Source: Bordetella sp. LUAb4 (GTDB lineage Bacteria > Pseudomonadota > Gammaproteobacteria > Burkholderiales > Burkholderiaceae_B). Taken from it: DNA of 64,000 nucleotides. Each line of letters starts with the position of its first letter. Position 1 is the stretch's first letter. Of this stretch, positions 25,887 through 34,469 are shown in pieces. The notes under the pieces are model-generated. The model was not told where the DNA came from, did no database searches, and was given only the letters and a program-made list of their open reading frames with translations. The translations under genes and the position numbers were made by a program. The stretch lies in contig NZ_JAHPZX010000001.1 of NCBI RefSeq assembly GCF_021325795.1, positions 1,426,001 through 1,490,000 on the forward strand, read 5' to 3'.

Positions 25887-26801
25887 ATGAATCACACACA
25901 GAACCAGGGCGTACCATCGCAAGATCCAGCATCGAATAAGTCCCTCCCGAAGAATCGCGACCGTGCCGGCGTGCTTCTCGTGCACGGGCTGGGAGGCACT
26001 GAATATGACCTGGGGCGGCTGCGTGCGTCCCTGGAGGAAAGCGGCGTCGACGCGTATGTCGTCGCCTTGCCTGGCCACGGTACGCGTCCGGAAGATCTGG
26101 TGGGCGTACGAGCCGAAGACTGGATCGATGCGGTCACCGTCGAATACCTGCGCCTGTCGGCGCAGTACGACACCTTGCATGTCGTGGGCATGTGCCTGGG
26201 CGCGCTGTTGGCGCTTGAAGTCTGCAAGCGGACGGGGCACTCGAAGGGCAAGCTGGTCGCATTGGCCGCGCCTTTGAGCCTGGATGGTTGGGGCACGCCG
26301 TGGTATCGCGCCATACGCCACGTCCTCTACCGCATTCCCGCGATAGCCCGCAGTTGGCGCGTGCACGAGCAGGAACCTTACGGCATCAAGAACGAGCGTA
26401 TCCGTCGCCTGGTGCGCGGCATGTTGAGCCGCGGCGACGCCTTCCACTACCCCTGGGTGCCGCTGTATTCCGTGCGCGAAGCCGATCGGCTGCGTTCCAT
26501 GGTGTGGCGCAAGCTGGAGCGCCTGCGCTGCCCCTTGATGATCATGCACGCGACGGAAGACGAACTGACTTCGCCGGAATCGGCGCGCGCGCTGCACCGT
26601 CGCATCGAAGGCAGCACGCTGCACTTGCTCGACAACAGCTATCACATGATTTGCGTGGACAATGAGCGCGGCCATGTCATGCACAGCGTGACGAATTTTT
26701 TATCCGATCGCGCCTATAAGCCGATCCGGGAAGCCGCGCACATGAACGATGAAGGTCCCACGCTGAGCCGCCTGCGCAGACCGCACTTCATGCCGACGTA
26801 G
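25887..26801 (+). CDS. Alpha/beta hydrolase with cysteine nucleophile (carboxylesterase Est30-like)
   Basis: 304 residues. Oxyanion-hole motif HGLGGTEYDL at 33-42 and PGHGTRPEDL near 62 resemble the thermostable carboxylesterase/monoacylglycerol lipase group. The nucleophile elbow reads GMCLG at 101-105, so Cys103 replaces the usual Ser; the codon is a clean TGC. Asp225 (MHATEDEL) and His253 (NSYHMICVD) complete a triad. Cys nucleophiles occur in dienelactone hydrolases and PHA synthases, but those families look different. Substrate unknown. ATG 25887 is preceded by a weak AAGAG; a longer frame from 25827 has no support. The stop is one base from the convergent LysR stop, within a duplicated 15-mer. 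Confidence 0.85.
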   Translation: MNHTQNQGVPSQDPASNKSLPKNRDRAGVLLVHGLGGTEYDLGRLRASLEESGVDAYVVALPGHGTRPEDLVGVRAEDWIDAVTVEYLRLSAQYDTLHVVGMCLGALLALEVCKRTGHSKGKLVALAAPLSLDGWGTPWYRAIRHVLYRIPAIARSWRVHEQEPYGIKNERIRRLVRGMLSRGDAFHYPWVPLYSVREADRLRSMVWRKLERLRCPLMIMHATEDELTSPESARALHRRIEGSTLHLLDNSYHMICVDNERGHVMHSVTNFLSDRAYKPIREAAHMNDEGPTLSRLRRPHFMPT

Positions 26802-26816
26802 TTCATGCCGATGTAG
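26787..26816. repeat. 15-bp tandem duplication at a convergent gene junction
   Basis: TTCATGCCGACGTAG (26787-26801) is followed at once by TTCATGCCGATGTAG (26802-26816), one mismatch. The first copy carries the hydrolase's last codons and stop; the second, read on the minus strand, supplies the LysR gene's stop. Confidence 0.9.
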
Positions 26817-27720
26817 TGTGCGGCTCGGCGGCCTGCGCCAGCAGCCATCGGCGAAAAGCCTGCAATGGCGCGAAGTCCTGCTTGCCCGGCGGCCAGGCCA
26901 GGTAGTAGTTGCCCTGGCTGCGCAAGGGCCGGTCCACCGCCAGCACCAGCTCACCGCGGCGCAGCTCGTCTTCCACAAGAAATCTGGGCAGCACCGCCAC
27001 GCCCATGCCGGCGATGGCCGCCTGCGCGGCGAAGACGATCTGGTCGACCAGCATGCCGTGCACTTCGGCAACCGGCACCGCCATGGCATCGAACCAGCGT
27101 TCCCAGGCGTCGGGGCGCGACACCAGATGCAGCAGCGGCGCGGTGGCCAGGTCCGCCGCGGTGGCGTAGCCATGGCGCGCCTTCAAATGCGGGCTGCACA
27201 CGGGCACCACGGTTTCTTCCATGAGGAAATCCAGGCGTGCGCCGGGCCAGTGGTCGGCGCCGAAATGTATCGCGGCGTCCAGCGAACCGGCCTGGAAATC
27301 GAAAGACTCGAAGCGTGTGATGAGGTTGACGGTGATGTCGGGGTGCGCCGCCATGAAGTCCGGCAGGCGCGGCGTCAGCCAGCGCGCCCCCAACGTCGGC
27401 AACACGGCCAGATTGACGGTTCCTCCCAACGGATTGGCACGGAATCCCAGCGTGGCGGTGGCGATGCGCTGCAAGGCTTCGCGCACCTCGTGGGCGAACG
27501 CCTCGCCCGCCGCGGTCAGCCGCACGGTCTGGCGTTCGCGGATGAACAGGTCGGCACCGAGCAGCATCTCCAGCGAACGGATCTGCCTGCTGACCGCGCT
27601 CTGCGTCAGGTTCAGCTCCTCAGCCGCGGCGGTGAAACTGCCGCGCCGCGCCGCCGCTTCGAACGCACAGAGTTCGGCGGTGGGCGGCAGGAAGCGGCGG
27701 ATGAGGGACATGGCGGTCAT
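26803..27720 (-). CDS. LysR family regulator (GcvA-like), next to amaAB-like genes
   Basis: 305 residues. Winged-helix domain: FEAAARRGSFTAAAEELNLT then QSAVSRQIRSLEMLLGADLF at about 22-60; substrate-binding domain with NLAVLPTLGARWLTPRLPDF near residue 100. It resembles GcvA/AmpR-type activators (LPPTAELCAFEAAA start). The frame stays open far upstream over the divergent gene, but the conserved N-terminus and a GGAT-like SD place the start at ATG 27720 (MTAMSLIRRFLPP). It diverges from the pipecolate-oxidase-like gene with a 132-bp spacer, so control of amaA-amaB is the natural inference. Confidence 0.9.
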   Translation of the reverse strand: MTAMSLIRRFLPPTAELCAFEAAARRGSFTAAAEELNLTQSAVSRQIRSLEMLLGADLFIRERQTVRLTAAGEAFAHEVREALQRIATATLGFRANPLGGTVNLAVLPTLGARWLTPRLPDFMAAHPDITVNLITRFESFDFQAGSLDAAIHFGADHWPGARLDFLMEETVVPVCSPHLKARHGYATAADLATAPLLHLVSRPDAWERWFDAMAVPVAEVHGMLVDQIVFAAQAAIAGMGVAVLPRFLVEDELRRGELVLAVDRPLRSQGNYYLAWPPGKQDFAPLQAFRRWLLAQAAEPHTTSA

Positions 27721-27852
27721 TCTATATCCGCATGACATCAGGCAGGAACATCGTTTGACGCCCAGGGCAGCGGCCGACAGAATGCCAGGCTGGACCGTCA
27801 GTTGATGACAGCGCCGCATGATCCATGGGTTCACGCGCTGGGGATAACCCTG

Positions 27853-29142
27853 ATGAAGAACGATCGCCATACGCATGGTTTGTGGGAAAGCACAGCGCCG
27901 CCCGCGCCCGCCACGGCACCGCTGCAGGTGGATCAGACGGTGGACGTCGCCATCGTCGGTGCCGGCTACACCGGCCTGTCCGCGGCCCTGCATCTGGCCG
28001 AAGGCGGTGCGCGTGTCACGGTGCTGGAAGCGGAGGAAATCGGCTTCGGCGGTTCCGGCCGCAATGTCGGATTGGTCAACGCGGGCATGTGGGTCATGCC
28101 CGCCGAACTGCCCAAGGTGCTGGGCACGACCTATGGCGCGCGGCTGCTCGACACGCTGGGCAACGCACCGGATCTGGTCTTCGACTTGATACAACGCCAC
28201 GCCATCGACTGCCAGGCGCAGCGCAACGGCACGCTGCATTGCGCGGCGAGCCAGGCCGGGCTGAAGAACATCACCGAACGCGCGCGCCAATGGGCTGCGC
28301 TGAAAGCGCCCGTGCAGTTGCTCGATGCGGCCGCGGCAAGGGCCAGGACCGGCACCGACGCTTATCACGGCGCGCTGCTGGATCTGCGGGCCGGCACCCT
28401 GCAGCCGCTGGCCTATGCGCGCGGCCTGGCCCGCGCCGCCTTGCACGCCGGCGCCAGCGTGCATACGCAAAGTCCGGTGACGGCGGCGCGCGATCGGCAA
28501 ACGCATTGGGAGCTGCGCACGCGCAACGGCGCGACCGTACAGGCGCGCTGGGTCATCGTCGCGAGCAATGCCTACAGTGATCTGGATGGACCGTGGGCCA
28601 GCCTGCGCACGGAACTGGTCCGCCTGCCCTACTTCAATATGGCCACCGTGCCGCTGGACCCCATCTTGCGCCAACGGATTCTGCCGCAGCGCAACGGTGT
28701 GTGGGACACCCGGCAGGTATTGTCCTCGTTCCGCTACGACGCCGCCGGCCGCCTGATCTTCGGCAGCGTGGGCGACCTGTCCGGCGCCGGGCTGCGCATC
28801 CATACACAGTGGGGCCGCCGCGCACTGGCGCGGCTGTACCCGGCGCTCAAGGACATTGCCTTCGAACACGAGTGGTACGGCACGATAGGCATGACCGCCG
28901 ACGCCCTGCCGCGCCTGCATCGGCCCGCGCGCAATACCGTTTCCTTCAGCGGCTACAACGGCCGCGGCATCGCGCCCGGCACGGTGCTGGGACGGGAACT
29001 GGCAAGGCTGGTATTGGGCACCAAGACCGAACAGGATCTACCGCTACCCGTCACGCCCATCCATCGCGCCCCCCTGCGCCGCGCGCGCGAGTGCTGGTAC
29101 GAATTCGGCGCGCGCCTGGTGCACGGCGTGGGGGCGCGATGA
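27853..29142 (+). CDS. amaA: FAD-dependent oxidase, L-pipecolate oxidase type
   Basis: 429-residue DAO-family flavoprotein: VDVAIVGAGYTGLSAALHLA begins near residue 31, and the C-terminal FAD segment is SFSGYNGRGIAPGTVLGREL. The family includes gamma-glutamylputrescine oxidase and the Pseudomonas putida L-pipecolate oxidase AmaA. The next gene encodes an ALDH7-type enzyme like AmaB, and this adjacency is the reason for naming it amaA: pipecolate is oxidised to piperideine-6-carboxylate, whose open form is aminoadipate semialdehyde. ATG 27853 gives the normal family length; an in-frame ATG at 27802 would add 17 residues. An 87-bp gap separates it from amaB. Other secondary-amine substrates remain possible. 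Confidence 0.8.
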   Translation: MKNDRHTHGLWESTAPPAPATAPLQVDQTVDVAIVGAGYTGLSAALHLAEGGARVTVLEAEEIGFGGSGRNVGLVNAGMWVMPAELPKVLGTTYGARLLDTLGNAPDLVFDLIQRHAIDCQAQRNGTLHCAASQAGLKNITERARQWAALKAPVQLLDAAAARARTGTDAYHGALLDLRAGTLQPLAYARGLARAALHAGASVHTQSPVTAARDRQTHWELRTRNGATVQARWVIVASNAYSDLDGPWASLRTELVRLPYFNMATVPLDPILRQRILPQRNGVWDTRQVLSSFRYDAAGRLIFGSVGDLSGAGLRIHTQWGRRALARLYPALKDIAFEHEWYGTIGMTADALPRLHRPARNTVSFSGYNGRGIAPGTVLGRELARLVLGTKTEQDLPLPVTPIHRAPLRRARECWYEFGARLVHGVGAR

Positions 29143-29229
29143 TACGCTCGACCCATCCAAGGAATCGATTCGCCGCGACGCGCGCCTGATGGCCACGCCG
29201 CGATCCGCCACTTCAATGGAAGATATGCC

Positions 29230-30744
29230 ATGACGACTACCGCAACCCAAGTCCAGGATGCCATGCAGAAACTGGGCGTGGCCGCCGCCGCGTTCCAACA
29301 GGGCACGCTGGCCGCACGCTCGCCCATCGACGGCAGCCAGATCGGCACCGTGCAGGTCCATACCGCGGCTGACGTCGCCACCGCTGTCGAACGCGCCCAT
29401 CAAGCCTTCCTGGCCTGGCGCGTGGTGCCGGCGCCGGTGCGCGGAGAGCTGGTCCGCCAGTTCGCCGAAGAACTGCGCCAGCACAAGCAGGCGCTAGGCA
29501 CGCTGGTTTCGCTGGAGGCCGGCAAGATTCTTACCGAAGGCCTGGGCGAAGTGCAGGAAATGATCGACATCTGCGATTTCGCGGTGGGTTTGTCGCGTCA
29601 GCTGTACGGCCTGACCATTGCTTCCGAGCGCCCCGGCCATCGCATGATGGAAACGTGGCATCCGCTGGGCGTGGTGGGCGTGATCAGCGCGTTCAATTTC
29701 CCGGTGGCGGTGTGGTCCTGGAATACCGCGCTGGCCGTGGTCTGCGGTGACGCCGTGGTGTGGAAGCCATCAGAGAAGACGCCGCTTACCGCGCTGGCCT
29801 GCCAGGCTTTGTTTGAACGCGTGGCGCAGCGCTTCGGCAAGGCGCCGGCTCATCTGTCGCAAGTGATCCAGGGGACGCGTGAAGTGGGCGAAGCCTTGGT
29901 GGATCATCCCAAGGTGGCGCTGTTGTCCGCCACCGGCAGCACCCGCATGGGCCGTGAAGTCGGCCCGCGCGTAGCGCAGCGCTTTGGCCGTTCCCTGCTG
30001 GAGCTGGGCGGCAACAACGCGGTGATCGTCACGCCCACGGCGGACCTGGACCTGGTGGTGCGCGGTGTGTTGTTCGCTGCCGTCGGCACGGCGGGCCAGC
30101 GCTGCACCACCACGCGCCGCCTGATCGTGCACAGCAGCGTGCGCGACACGCTGGTGACGCGTCTGAAGCAGGCCTATGAAAAACTGACCATCGGCATTCC
30201 CACGGAGGCCAAGACCTTGATCGGCCCGCTGATCGACCAGGGTGCTTACGACGGCATGCAGGCCGCGCTGCACAGCGCACGCCAGGAAGGCGGCCAGGTA
30301 TTCGGTGGCGACCGCGTGCTGGCCGACCGCTATCCGCAAGCGTATTACGTGCGTCCGGCCATCGTGGAAATGCCCGCGCAAACCGCCACGGTCTGCCATG
30401 AAACCTTCGCGCCCATCCTTTATGTGATGAGCTACGAATCCTTCGACGACGCGCTCGACATGCAGAACGGCGTGCCGCAAGGCTTGTCCTCGGCCGTCTT
30501 CGGCAACGACCTGCGTGAAACGGAACGCTTCCTGTCCGCCAGCGGTTCGGACTGCGGCATCGCCAACGTCAACATCGGCACGTCCGGGGCGGAAATCGGC
30601 GGTGCGTTCGGCGGCGACAAGGACACCGGCGGCGGCCGTGAATCGGGTTCGGATGCGTGGAAGGCCTATATGCGGCGTGCCACCAACACCATCAACTATT
30701 CGCGCGAACTGCCGTTGGCGCAGGGCGTGGATTTCAGCGTCTGA
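29230..30744 (+). CDS. amaB: ALDH7-type aldehyde dehydrogenase (piperideine-6-carboxylate / aminoadipate semialdehyde dehydrogenase)
   Basis: 504 residues. Catalytic Cys is in GTAGQRCTTTRRLI near residue 293, with the general-base Glu in LLELGGNNAVIV near residue 259 and the cofactor motif SATGSTRMG near residue 235. The C-terminal GTSGAEIGGAFGGDKDTGGG and RESGSDAWKAYMRR are diagnostic of the antiquitin/ALDH7 group that oxidises aminoadipate semialdehyde in lysine catabolism. With the upstream flavin oxidase this makes the D-lysine/L-pipecolate route to 2-aminoadipate complete for these two steps. A short intergenic spacer suggests one operon. The usual catalytic residues are all intact. Confidence 0.92.
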   Translation: MTTTATQVQDAMQKLGVAAAAFQQGTLAARSPIDGSQIGTVQVHTAADVATAVERAHQAFLAWRVVPAPVRGELVRQFAEELRQHKQALGTLVSLEAGKILTEGLGEVQEMIDICDFAVGLSRQLYGLTIASERPGHRMMETWHPLGVVGVISAFNFPVAVWSWNTALAVVCGDAVVWKPSEKTPLTALACQALFERVAQRFGKAPAHLSQVIQGTREVGEALVDHPKVALLSATGSTRMGREVGPRVAQRFGRSLLELGGNNAVIVTPTADLDLVVRGVLFAAVGTAGQRCTTTRRLIVHSSVRDTLVTRLKQAYEKLTIGIPTEAKTLIGPLIDQGAYDGMQAALHSARQEGGQVFGGDRVLADRYPQAYYVRPAIVEMPAQTATVCHETFAPILYVMSYESFDDALDMQNGVPQGLSSAVFGNDLRETERFLSASGSDCGIANVNIGTSGAEIGGAFGGDKDTGGGRESGSDAWKAYMRRATNTINYSRELPLAQGVDFSV

Positions 30745-30810
30745 CCACGACGCGCGCTGGAATTCAAAAGCACGAATCGGAATTTTCGCGCGGATCCGTC
30801 GCGCCGATAA

Positions 30811-32061
30811 ATGAACAAAGTCTGCGATGCGAATCCTGCACGCCAGGGTTCGCACCTTCATCCTCGACTTTGTATAGATCCTATCGTGCCCATTTTTCCA
30901 GCGCCCGCTTCAGCCCATTTTTCACCGTACACAGCGTTTGCCGCCGCCAGCTCGGTCGACGTCCCCGCTCCAGCACCGGCCGCGCCGGACGACGTGGGAA
31001 TATACGAGCACACTTACGACGCCGACGCCTTGCCTTTGCGCACTGCTCCCACCTTCGCCAAACGCGAGATGCCCAGGGACCGTGAAAATTGCGCCAAGGC
31101 AGAGGAATATATCGAGCTTGCGTTCTACGCCTACGGCAGGAAGTCTCCCCTGCCCAAGGGCTGGCAACCCGCGCTGGAGATCATGGGGGCCTTGAGCACG
31201 CGCGTCGTCAAGGCCGCGCCTGAAAATTTGCGGACCGACTGCAAATACGTCGTGGACAAAGCGGCCGGAGAGAACGTGCTTTACGACCAGGCAACCGGCG
31301 TGGTCGCGGTCGTGGTCGAGCATCCCGAGAAGAAAAAAATCGTCCTGGTATTTGGCGGCACCCATTCAGGTCCCAGGCATGGTGCCGAGGCCTCGCCCGA
31401 GGACAAAGCGGCTTATCAAGCGGTCTGCCACCACCAGTATGCCGCCGACGTACAGGCGGCGCTGGGGCTCGGCACACCCGCGGCCTATCGGGTAGCCCAT
31501 CTGTGGGCGCAGCAGCTGGATCAGCTGTTGGCGGAAGACGCGCGGCAGTCTGGCGCACACCTGGGTTACGTACTGGAAACCAGCGGCCATTCCCTGGGCG
31601 GCGGCTTGGCCCAATACGCCGCCATGGCGGACAAGGAAGGCGACCTTCCCGCCACCGTCTTCGCGCCGGCGCAATTGAACAACCGTCTGCTGCAGGGCCT
31701 TCCGCCTGACCACCTGAGCCGATCCGCCCACATCGTCAGCTTTTCGGAAGGACGGGATCTCGTGCCTGAGGTGGGCAGACTGATTCCCGGGGCCGACGGC
31801 GTCGGTATCGCCAATACCTTCGACGGCATCGAGGGAAAGTCCTGGATGCACGCGCACTCCTTCGAATATGAGCATCTGGCCGACTTCATGAAAAGGACGC
31901 AGCGCATGTCGGCTGCGATGACGGTTGTGAGGAACCTGGTGATGGCTCCGGTGATCGACACCGCGGCGCGAGTGTTGTTGGCGGAACAACAGCAGATGGA
32001 GCAGATGGAGCAGATCGACGAGCAGGCTGGCAAGCTGGCTTTGCTGACGATGCGCGCGTGA
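30811..32061 (+). CDS. Orphan lipase-like alpha/beta hydrolase, possible secreted effector
   Basis: 416 residues; I do not recognise a named family. The nucleophile elbow SGHSLGGGLAQYA at 258-270 (Ser261) with KIVLVFGGTHSG near residue 176 is the layout of class 3 lipases and DUF2974-type hydrolases; an Asp in GRDLVPEV and a His in HAHSFEYEH could complete the triad. The first 60 residues are rich in Pro, Ala and Ser, with no membrane helix or Sec signal, as often seen in type III or type VI effectors. The C-terminus is Gln/Met/Glu-rich (AEQQQMEQMEQIDEQ). It stands alone between amaB and a convergent LysR gene; no immunity or chaperone gene is visible. The start codon is uncertain. Confidence 0.6.
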   Translation: MNKVCDANPARQGSHLHPRLCIDPIVPIFPAPASAHFSPYTAFAAASSVDVPAPAPAAPDDVGIYEHTYDADALPLRTAPTFAKREMPRDRENCAKAEEYIELAFYAYGRKSPLPKGWQPALEIMGALSTRVVKAAPENLRTDCKYVVDKAAGENVLYDQATGVVAVVVEHPEKKKIVLVFGGTHSGPRHGAEASPEDKAAYQAVCHHQYAADVQAALGLGTPAAYRVAHLWAQQLDQLLAEDARQSGAHLGYVLETSGHSLGGGLAQYAAMADKEGDLPATVFAPAQLNNRLLQGLPPDHLSRSAHIVSFSEGRDLVPEVGRLIPGADGVGIANTFDGIEGKSWMHAHSFEYEHLADFMKRTQRMSAAMTVVRNLVMAPVIDTAARVLLAEQQQMEQMEQIDEQAGKLALLTMRA

Positions 32062-32146
32062 AGCGCCGGGCGGGGTGGCGCGGGGCGTGCCACCCGTTGC
32101 GTGCTGTCCGTTGCGTGCAATACGGTGCGTGCAGGCCCCTGTCCCG

Positions 32147-33040
32147 TCAATCCAGGATCACGTCCGCCAGCTCGCGCAACAGCCCTGCTTCCAACTGCCG
32201 CGCGATGCGTCCCAGGCCGCGATTCAAGGGCCAGACGATGTCCAGCGACAGGCTGCCCTCGATCTCGATGGGCAGCACGCGCAGGCCGTGGCGCTGCGCG
32301 TAGATGCCGCTCATGCTGTACAGTATGGCCACGCCCAGGCCACGTTCGGCGAACGCGCAGGCGGCCGAATATTGATTCACTTCGATGGTGGGCTGGAACG
32401 GCAGGCGCGCGGCCTCGAACTGCCGTGCGGTCAGGGCGCCGACCTGCAGGTGCCGGCTAAGCGAGATATACGGGCAGTGCTCGAAGTCGGCCAAGGTCAG
32501 CGAGCGCCTGGAGGCATAAGGATGATCAGGCAGCATGACCGCGCGGATACCCAACTGCGCCAGTGAACGCTGGCCGACATTGGGCAAGGCCGCCGCACCG
32601 ATGATGACGCCGATATCGATGCGCTGATCCGCCGCCAGCTCCACCACGCCCAAAGTCATATCGGTGCGCACCGCCACGCGTATGCCTGGCTCCTGTTCCT
32701 GCAGCCAGGCCATCGCGCCCGGCAGGATGCTGGCGCCGACGGCGGCCACCGCGCCGACGACCAGGCGCGCATGCGTGCCCCCCCGCATGCTGGCCGCCAT
32801 GCGTTCGGCCGTGTCCACGGCGGCCAAGGCGTTGACCACTTCGGGTAACAGCAGGCGCGCTTCGGCCGTCAATGCCAGGCGCCTTTTCTCGCGCGTGAAC
32901 AGGGCAAAGCCCAGTTTGCTTTCCAGCGCCTTGAGCATGGCGCTGGCCGCGGGTTGCGACATACGGGTCGCCGCGGCGGCCAGCGTCACGGAGCCGGTTC
33001 GGGCGACGGCTTCGAATAGGGCCATTTCGCGTTGATTCAT
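32147..33040 (-). CDS. LysR family transcriptional regulator
   Basis: 297 residues. MNQREMALFEAVARTGSVTL opens the winged helix, followed by MSQPAASAMLKALESKLGFA at about 28-47; the effector-binding domain begins near residue 92. It resembles the CysB/NocR-like subgroup. It is divergent from a Bug receptor and an amidohydrolase with a 389-bp spacer, so it probably controls uptake and breakdown of a carboxylic acid. The ATG at 33040 matches the family N-terminus. Its stop is 85 bp from the convergent lipase-like gene. Confidence 0.92.
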   Translation of the reverse strand: MNQREMALFEAVARTGSVTLAAAATRMSQPAASAMLKALESKLGFALFTREKRRLALTAEARLLLPEVVNALAAVDTAERMAASMRGGTHARLVVGAVAAVGASILPGAMAWLQEQEPGIRVAVRTDMTLGVVELAADQRIDIGVIIGAAALPNVGQRSLAQLGIRAVMLPDHPYASRRSLTLADFEHCPYISLSRHLQVGALTARQFEAARLPFQPTIEVNQYSAACAFAERGLGVAILYSMSGIYAQRHGLRVLPIEIEGSLSLDIVWPLNRGLGRIARQLEAGLLRELADVILD

Positions 33041-33429
33041 GGCGGTGATCCTGGCGGGCGGTGAGCCGGGCCGGCTCCTTCAGGGGTGGACGAGGAGACG
33101 CCATCGCGTCCTTGTCCTGGACGGCCGGCGGGGATAGACGGTGTGTCTTACACAACCCACTACGCACGAGGCACGAGGTTCGAGACCCGAGACACGATGC
33201 ACGGGCACGGGCACGGGGGCACGGGCACCGGGCACAGAGCGCAGTGGTAGGGTCCGACAACCATTCACCACATAATAATTTCTATATGAACTGACTGGAT
33301 TTATATATTTGACCATATCAAGCCGTCTGCCCGACACTGGCTGCACACAACAAGACGCTGGATCGTCCGAGCCCTGCCGTATGGCTACCGGTCAAGGAAC
33401 GATCCGCGCACCGTCCACGCGAGGAGACC
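33041..33429. other. Divergent LysR/Bug intergenic region with GGGCAC repeat and AT-rich promoter stretch
   Basis: 389 bp without a supported gene. The centre (33201-33235) is a run of GGGCAC-type hexamers, flanked by further imperfect CACGAGG/CGAGAC repeats from 33163. The stretch 33260-33320 is strongly AT-rich (CATAATAATTTCTATATGAA) and is the likely promoter/operator area for the divergent LysR and Bug genes. No clear palindrome with the LysR T-N11-A pattern could be fixed by eye. Confidence 0.55.
33201..33235. repeat. Simple GGGCAC hexamer repeat
   Basis: Five to six imperfect ACGGGC/GGGCAC units in 35 bp of non-coding DNA between the divergent LysR and Bug genes, with one unit expanded to a run of five Gs. 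Confidence 0.8.
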
Positions 33430-34440
33430 ATGACACTACGCCCCAAGCTGTACACGCTGTTGATATGCGGCGCGCTGGCCAGCGCCTTGAGCATCGGCGC
33501 CCAAGCCCAAGCTCAAAAAGACGGCGCCGCGGCCGCGGGAATGTCGGGTGGGCCCACCATCCGCATCGTGGTCGGCGCGCCGCCAGGAGGCGCCAACGAT
33601 ACGGTGGCGCGTATCGTTGCCCAGCACATGCAGGTCGACGGCCGCAGTGTCATCATCGAAAACAAGAACGGCGCCGCTTCCATGATCGCCGCGCAATACG
33701 TCGCACGGTCACGGCCCGATGGCGGCACCCTGCTGCTGGGCAGCCAGACCACCATCGCCGTCGCGCCCACGCTGCAGAACGTCACCAGCTTCGATCCGCT
33801 GCGCGACTTTACCGGCGTGGCCTTGATCGGCGCAGCGCCTCAGGTGCTGCTGGCGGGGCCGAAGCTGAAGGCCAATTCGGTACCCGAATTGATTGCGCAG
33901 GCCAAGGCCGCGCCGGGTGATATCGACTTCTGCTCGGGCGGTATCGGCACATCGCCTTATATGGCCGCGGTGCTGTTCGCGCAGACGGCGGGCATAAAGC
34001 TGCACAGCATTCCGTTCGCCGGGGAACAGGCCTGCATCACGGAAATGCTGGCCGGACGACTGCCCTTCATGTTCGCCAACGCACCTACCGCCCTGCCCTA
34101 CATCCAGGACAAGCGCCTGCGCGCGCTGGCCGTCACTAGCGCCCAGCGTGCGCCGTTCGCACCGCAGCTGCCCACCACCGCGGAAGCGGGCCTGAAAGAC
34201 TACGAGGTATCCACCTGGCTGGGCTTGTTGGCGCCAGCGGCCACGCCGGCCGATATGGTCGACAAGATCAACGCGGAAGTGCGCCGCGTGCTGCGCCTGC
34301 CTGACGTGCGGGAAAAGCTGGAGGCCCAGGGCTATGTGCTGTCCGACGATACGCCGGCCCAGTTCACGCAGTACTACAAGACGGATCGCGAGAAATGGGT
34401 GGCCGTCATCGAGAAGGCCGGCATCAAGGGCGCGCAGTAA
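33430..34440 (+). CDS. Bug/TctC-family periplasmic receptor
   Basis: 336 residues with a Sec signal (LYTLLICGALASALSIGAQA). The mature part shows the Bug signatures: IRIVVGAPPGGANDTVARIV near residue 47, RPDGGTLLLGSQTT near residue 97 and FDPLRDFTGVALI near residue 120. These receptors bind carboxylates or amino acids and are greatly expanded in Bordetella and relatives; many lack their own membrane component, and none is encoded here. It precedes a PDC-hydrolase-like gene by 29 bp and is divergent from a LysR gene, so the three form a small uptake/catabolism unit for an unknown organic acid. Confidence 0.92.
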   Translation: MTLRPKLYTLLICGALASALSIGAQAQAQKDGAAAAGMSGGPTIRIVVGAPPGGANDTVARIVAQHMQVDGRSVIIENKNGAASMIAAQYVARSRPDGGTLLLGSQTTIAVAPTLQNVTSFDPLRDFTGVALIGAAPQVLLAGPKLKANSVPELIAQAKAAPGDIDFCSGGIGTSPYMAAVLFAQTAGIKLHSIPFAGEQACITEMLAGRLPFMFANAPTALPYIQDKRLRALAVTSAQRAPFAPQLPTTAEAGLKDYEVSTWLGLLAPAATPADMVDKINAEVRRVLRLPDVREKLEAQGYVLSDDTPAQFTQYYKTDREKWVAVIEKAGIKGAQ

Positions 34441-34469
34441 CCATTCACCATGCAGCAAGGAACATCCGA

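Noticed and set aside
27721-28920. N-terminal extension of the LysR frame over the amaA gene
   Set aside because: The frame stays open by chance; the LysR family N-terminus begins at 27720.
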